NCBI RefSeq assembly: GCF_030408375.1
Contig: NZ_CP046530.1
Coordinates: 496,001-560,000, forward strand
DNA length: 64,000 nt
Direction of reading: 5' to 3'
Source: Corynebacterium afermentans subsp. lipophilum
GTDB taxonomy: Bacteria; Actinomycetota; Actinomycetes; Mycobacteriales; Mycobacteriaceae
Shown here: piece by piece, positions 59,906-64,000 of the stretch
Position numbering within the stretch: position 1 is the stretch's first letter
Layout: each line of letters begins with the position of its first letter
The notes under the pieces: model-generated
Told to the model about the DNA's origin: nothing
What the model saw: the letters and a program-made list of their open reading frames with translations, nothing else
The model's database searches: none
Program-made: the position numbers and the translations under genes

Positions 59906-62900
59906 CCCCACCCCGATGTCTCCCGTGCTGCTGTCGCGCTACCTGGGCCAGCAGTACCCGCCGACAGACCAGCAAGCCGCCGTGATCGGCGCGGAGCCCG
60001 GCCCGCTACTGGTGGTCGCCGGTGCCGGCGCCGGCAAAACCGAAACCATGGCCGCGCGCGTGGTGTGGCTGGTGGCCAACGGCTACGCCAGGCCGGACGA
60101 AGTTCTGGGCCTGACGTTTACCCGCAAGGCCGCCCAGGAGATGGGCAAGCGCATCCGGGACCGTCTGGGCACGCTCGCGGCCAACACCGATTTGGTGCAC
60201 CGCCTGGACCCGTCCGGCGAGCTAGCGGACAACCTGCAGGTGATCGCGCCTTCGGTGTCCACCTACGACTCGTACGCCGGCGAGCTGATCCGCGAATACG
60301 GCCTACTGGTGCCGGTGGAGCCGGACGCCCGGTTGATCACTGACGCGGAGCTGCACGCCATCGCCACCGACGTGGTGGTCAACTACTCCGGCGGGCTGAT
60401 CACGGAGATGGGATCCAACCCGTCGCTGGCCACTGTGGTGGAGGACCTGCTGGCGTTGACCACGGCGATGGGCAACGAGCTGGCTTCGCCCGAGTGGGTG
60501 CGCGGGCACGCGCACGACTTCCTCGCAGAAACCGAGTCCTATCCCATGGCCCCGGGTGCCCGCGTAGAGTTCACCAAGGTGCTCACAAAATGGCGCTCCA
60601 AGCAGGAAATGCGCGTGAACATGCTGCCCCTGGTGGAGGAGCTGGCGGCGGAGCTGCGCCGCCGTGGCGTGGTCACGTTCAACGAGCAGATGTCCGTGGC
60701 AGCAAAGCTGGCGCGGGACCATAAGACGGTGGGGGCATCGCAGCGCTCCCGCTACCGCGTGGTCATGTTGGACGAGTACCAGGACACCTCGCACGCGCAG
60801 CGCGTGCTGCTGCGCAGCCTGTTCGGTGAGGGCGCGGACCCGTCGCTGACGGTGACCGCAGTGGGCGATCCGATGCAGGCGATCTACGGTTGGCGCGGCG
60901 CCACCGCGGCCAACCTGGCCGCGTTCGTGGAGGATTTCCCGTCTCCTGCAGGCGCGGCGCCGAAAAAGCAGCTGACCACCTCCTGGCGCAACCCGCCCGA
61001 GGTGCTGAAGCTGGCCAACGGCGTGTCCGACGCGGTGCTGGGCACCGCCGAGAACCGGGCGGTGGCTGCGCTTCGGGCGCGACCGGCTGCGGAGGCCGGA
61101 GACGTCACCCTGGGCTTCTTCCCGGACCAGGACGCGGAGATCGCCTACGTGGCTGACGCGCTCGCACAGGAATATCAGGCGGCAGTACAGGAAGGACGAG
61201 CGCTTTCCGCAGCCGCGCTGGTGCGCAAGAACCGGCACTCGCCGCTTTTGGCGGCGGCCCTGGAGGAGCGCGGGGTGCCCTACGAGATTGTGGGCCTAGC
61301 CGGGCTTCTCGACGTCCCGGAGGTCGCCGACACCGTCGCCATCGCCACGATGCTGGTGCGCCCGGACGACACCGCGGCCGCGTTGCGCCTCCTCGGCGGA
61401 CCGGCCGTCGGCCTGGGCCTGGCAGACCTGCAGGCGCTGGCGTCGCGGGCGAACAACCTGCACGGCTCGACGCTGGACACCCCGCCGGAGGCCGCCCCGG
61501 CGGACGCGGCGGAGCACCTGCACGCCCAGCTGGATGAGCTCGTGGCCCGCGCCGCGGAAATCTCCGCCAGCTCGGACAAACCCGAAGGGCTCACGGACGC
61601 TTTGGCGGACCTGGGTGAGCCGGAGCGCTACAGCGAGGAAGGCCTTGCGCGCATGCGGGACACCGCGGCGAAGCTGCGTTGGCTGCGCACCCACAGCCTG
61701 GGCAAGCGCCTAAGCGACCTGTTCGCCGACATCATCCACGTCTTCGGCATCCGCACCGAAGTGCTCGCCCGCGGCTCCGCCACGGGTGCAGTACACCTGG
61801 ACCGGCTGCTCGAAGAGGTCGCCGCATACCCGGGCGCGAGCCTGGACGGGCTGCTGCACTTCTTCGAACTCGCCCGCAGCTTCGAGGACGGCTTGGCCCC
61901 GGGCTCGGTGGCGGTGAAGGAGGACCGGGTGCAGATCCTCACCGCGCACAAGGCCAAGGGGCTGGAGTGGGACACCGTGGCGGTGCTGCACGCGGACGCG
62001 GCAACGTACAAGTCCAAGACGGAAACCTTCCTCACCTTCCCGCGGTACCTTCCGACGGAAACGTTCGGCGACCCGGACGTCTACCCGGTATTCGCGGACG
62101 TGGAGAACCGCTCGGACTTTGAAAAAGCCGGCAAGGCCTGGCTCAAGGAAGTCGCCGGGGATCTGGCTGAGGAAGCGGCCCGGTTGTTCTACGTGGCGGT
62201 GACCCGCTCCGGGAAGAAACTCATCGTCACCGGCTCGCGCCGCCGCGAAGGCGTCGCGCGGGAGGCGGGACCGTATGAGCACTTCGCCGCCATGCGCGAG
62301 CGGGTGCCCGAGGAGTGCGTGGTGGTCTGGGACGACGGTACCGAGCCTGACATCGCAGAGGAAGCGAGCGAGAAGGAGGCGGCCACACCGGAGTCCGGAC
62401 GCTGGCCCCACTACTCGCCTGCGGCACGCGACCTCGCGGCCGCCCAAGCGGTCCGTGCCGCCATGGACTCGCTGCCGGACTACACCGAAGGCGAACTCTT
62501 TTCGCTCTGGGAGCGCGACGCCACAGCCTTGATTGAGGAGCACGACGCCGCCCAAGCCGCAGACGTGCCGGTGGTCATGCCGGGCGAACTCACCGCCTCC
62601 GACGTGGTGGCGCTGAAGGCGGACCCGGAGCAGTTCGCCCGCCGCGCCCGCCGCCCCGTGCCGTTCAAGCCGAACACCTACGCCAAACGCGGCACCGCGT
62701 TCCACGAGTGGCTGGAGCAGTTCTACGGTGCGCGCCCGCTGCTGACTGAAGACGAGCTGCCGGGCAACGATGAGGCCGAAGTGGACCGCGCCGTCCTGGA
62801 GCGGCTCAAACGCAACTTCGAGGCCAGCGAGTGGGCCGGGCGCACGCCCGAGTACGTCGAGCACCCCTTCGAGCTGGCACTGGGCGATTCGGTCGTGCGC

Positions 62901-63209
62901 GGGCGCATGGACGCCGTGTTCGCCGACGACGACGGCTGGGTCGTGGTGGACTGGAAGACCGGTGAGAAGCCCGGCCGCGACGCGATGGAATCGGCTCAGC
63001 TGCAGCTCGCGGTCTACCGTGAGGCGTGGCGCCGGATCGCACGTGACGGCAAGCCGGTGCGGGCGGTATTTTTCTACGTGCGCACCGGCGAGACGTTCGC
63101 GCCCCGCGCCTTGCCGGATCTCGACCAGCTCGAGACAATGCTCGGAGGCGCGAGAGCCGGCACGCCCGGTGAAGAAATAGCAAGAGAAAGCGAGGAGCGG
63201 CAGGGATGA
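59898..63209 (+). CDS. adnB: AdnB, lead motor/nuclease subunit of AdnAB
   Basis: 1103 residues. A full UvrD/RecB-type motor: Walker A VVAGAGAGKTETM, Ia LTFTRKAAQEM, II VVMLDEYQDTSHAQ, III VGDPMQAIYGWRGA and VI FYVAVTRSGKKLIV. The C-terminal nuclease has GRMDAVFADDDGWVVVDWKTG and AQLQLAVYREAW. It overlaps adnA by 8 bases, guaranteeing paired synthesis. With AdnA it loads on broken DNA ends and resects them for recombination. Length and order match M. tuberculosis Rv3202c-Rv3201c. Confidence 0.96.
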   Translation: MSNPTPMSPVLLSRYLGQQYPPTDQQAAVIGAEPGPLLVVAGAGAGKTETMAARVVWLVANGYARPDEVLGLTFTRKAAQEMGKRIRDRLGTLAANTDLVHRLDPSGELADNLQVIAPSVSTYDSYAGELIREYGLLVPVEPDARLITDAELHAIATDVVVNYSGGLITEMGSNPSLATVVEDLLALTTAMGNELASPEWVRGHAHDFLAETESYPMAPGARVEFTKVLTKWRSKQEMRVNMLPLVEELAAELRRRGVVTFNEQMSVAAKLARDHKTVGASQRSRYRVVMLDEYQDTSHAQRVLLRSLFGEGADPSLTVTAVGDPMQAIYGWRGATAANLAAFVEDFPSPAGAAPKKQLTTSWRNPPEVLKLANGVSDAVLGTAENRAVAALRARPAAEAGDVTLGFFPDQDAEIAYVADALAQEYQAAVQEGRALSAAALVRKNRHSPLLAAALEERGVPYEIVGLAGLLDVPEVADTVAIATMLVRPDDTAAALRLLGGPAVGLGLADLQALASRANNLHGSTLDTPPEAAPADAAEHLHAQLDELVARAAEISASSDKPEGLTDALADLGEPERYSEEGLARMRDTAAKLRWLRTHSLGKRLSDLFADIIHVFGIRTEVLARGSATGAVHLDRLLEEVAAYPGASLDGLLHFFELARSFEDGLAPGSVAVKEDRVQILTAHKAKGLEWDTVAVLHADAATYKSKTETFLTFPRYLPTETFGDPDVYPVFADVENRSDFEKAGKAWLKEVAGDLAEEAARLFYVAVTRSGKKLIVTGSRRREGVAREAGPYEHFAAMRERVPEECVVVWDDGTEPDIAEEASEKEAATPESGRWPHYSPAARDLAAAQAVRAAMDSLPDYTEGELFSLWERDATALIEEHDAAQAADVPVVMPGELTASDVVALKADPEQFARRARRPVPFKPNTYAKRGTAFHEWLEQFYGARPLLTEDELPGNDEAEVDRAVLERLKRNFEASEWAGRTPEYVEHPFELALGDSVVRGRMDAVFADDDGWVVVDWKTGEKPGRDAMESAQLQLAVYREAWRRIARDGKPVRAVFFYVRTGETFAPRALPDLDQLETMLGGARAGTPGEEIARESEERQG

Positions 63210-64000
63210 AGCTTCGGAGCCTGTTGTCGCTGCGCGCAGACGCGACCAACCTCACCGAGATCCCGGTGCACAGCCTGCTCGATGTGGTGAACATCCCCAC
63301 CGCGGCGCGCGCGACTCCGTGGTCGCTCATCGCGCGGCGCTTCGGCTACGCCTTGCTGCTCATGGTCGCCATCGCGTTCGTGGCCTACCTCGACCGTGAC
63401 GGTTACTCCGAGCCGCTGACGTTCATCGACGCGCTGTACTACTCCGCGGTGACGCTGTCTACCACGGGCTACGGCGACATCACGCCGGTGACGCAGACGG
63501 CCCGCCTCGTCAACATCTTCCTCATCACCCCGGCCCGCGTGGCCTTCCTGATGCTCCTGGTCGGCACCACGTTGTCGGTGCTGACGGAGGATTCCCGTAA
63601 GACGCTCCAGATCCAACAGTGGAGGAATAGCGTGCGCAACCACACCATTGTCATCGGCTACGGCACGAAGGGCCGCTCGGCCATCGACGCGTTGATCGCG
63701 GGCGGCACCGCGCCGTCGTCGGTCGTGGTCATCGATCCGGACCCGGCCGCCCTCTCCGTGGCAGAAAAGCGCGGTCTGATCACCGTGCACGGCAACGGCA
63801 CCAAGTCGGACGTGCTGCGCGTGGCCGCGGTCAGCCGCGCCAGGTCTGTCATCGTCGCGCCGTCGTCGGACGACACGGCCGTGCTGATCACCCTATCGGT
63901 GCGCGAGATGGCGCCGAGCGCGATGATCGTGGCCAGCGTCCGCGAAAGCGAGAACCAGCACCTGCTCATGCAGTCGGGTGCGGATTCTGTGATCGTCTCC
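63206..64000 (+). CDS. potassium channel-like protein with TrkA-N domain (3' end outside window)
   Basis: 265 residues are visible. The ATG overlaps the adnB stop codon (ATGA). Two membrane segments (about 47-68 and 100-122) flank the pore with the K+ selectivity filter STTGYGDIT. The C-terminal part is an RCK/TrkA-N Rossmann domain (HTIVIGYGTKGRSAIDALIAGG, VVVIDPDP, GLITVHGNGTKSDVLRVAAV). It corresponds to M. tuberculosis Rv3200c downstream of adnB. Nucleotide-gated K+ flux is the likely role. Confidence 0.9.
   Translation, partial: MKLRSLLSLRADATNLTEIPVHSLLDVVNIPTAARATPWSLIARRFGYALLLMVAIAFVAYLDRDGYSEPLTFIDALYYSAVTLSTTGYGDITPVTQTARLVNIFLITPARVAFLMLLVGTTLSVLTEDSRKTLQIQQWRNSVRNHTIVIGYGTKGRSAIDALIAGGTAPSSVVVIDPDPAALSVAEKRGLITVHGNGTKSDVLRVAAVSRARSVIVAPSSDDTAVLITLSVREMAPSAMIVASVRESENQHLLMQSGADSVIVS

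Noticed and set aside
1..64000. tRNA, rRNA or tmRNA genes
   Set aside because: No TTCGAAT-type T-loop with matching acceptor stem or CCA context was found in any intergenic space.

Overview
The window is a high-GC actinobacterial chromosome segment. Gene content and order point to the genus Corynebacterium. The diagnostic blocks are accBC/sulfurtransferase, accD-accE-maf, birA, purK-purE, lcpA/wbbL/GDP-mannose pyrophosphorylase/whcD, manB-tobH-manA, tmk-mtrA-mtrB-lpqB, hpf-secA, rsgA-aroA, sigH-rshA/whcE, rhlE and adnA-adnB. All are ordinary vertical-core loci in mycolic-acid actinobacteria. I cannot name the species. No tRNA, rRNA, CRISPR array, IS transposase or prophage is visible.

Layout. 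0-16 kb: the end of pyruvate carboxylase, a secreted trypsin-like protease, the acyl-CoA carboxylase genes (accBC, accD, accE) with maf and birA, an array of three tandem ankyrin-like paralogues (7.5-9.1 kb), and an inserted-looking pair between accD and birA (a DUF4143 ATPase and a large-subunit catalase). 16-27 kb: acetolactate decarboxylase, purKE, an AbgT-family transporter and the arabinogalactan attachment genes (LCP ligase, rhamnosyltransferase) followed by whcD. 27-33 kb: mannose-donor synthesis (manB, tobH, manA). 33-43 kb: tmk, the MtrAB-LpqB cell-envelope signalling unit, a ComF-like protein, the ribosome hibernation factor and SecA. 43-52 kb: small conserved actinobacterial proteins, rsgA, aroA, an SRAP/HMCES-type repair protein, the SigH-RshA-WhcE oxidative-stress module, a surface metalloprotease and a 24-residue ribosomal protein (bL37). 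52-64 kb: RhlE-type helicase, DUF3107/DUF3152/TIGR02569 genes, the AdnAB double-strand-break resection machine and the start of a potassium channel gene.

Unexplained structure. (1) The 10-mer GTCGATAAGC occurs 14 times exactly, on both strands, in genes and between them, roughly two orders of magnitude above chance. A further three sites read GTCGATAGGC. (2) Several intergenic spaces hold arrays in which one short word is repeated in both orientations. The word differs between spaces, but a CCTGGG/CCCAGG core recurs in several of them. One such element of about 75 bp is present in three copies. (3) A 29-bp perfect inverted repeat sits at 19.6 kb. (4) Many start codons lie 6-8 bases after a TANNNT box, which implies leaderless transcripts, often in tightly packed divergent pairs.

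Several conserved enzymes carry unexpected changes. AccD has lost the usual carboxyltransferase oxyanion-hole glycine motifs. AdnA has lost its Walker A lysine. The anti-sigma factor RshA has Asp where the zinc-binding His is expected. mtrB has a perfect ribosome binding site in front of a CTG codon, with no standard start codon nearby.
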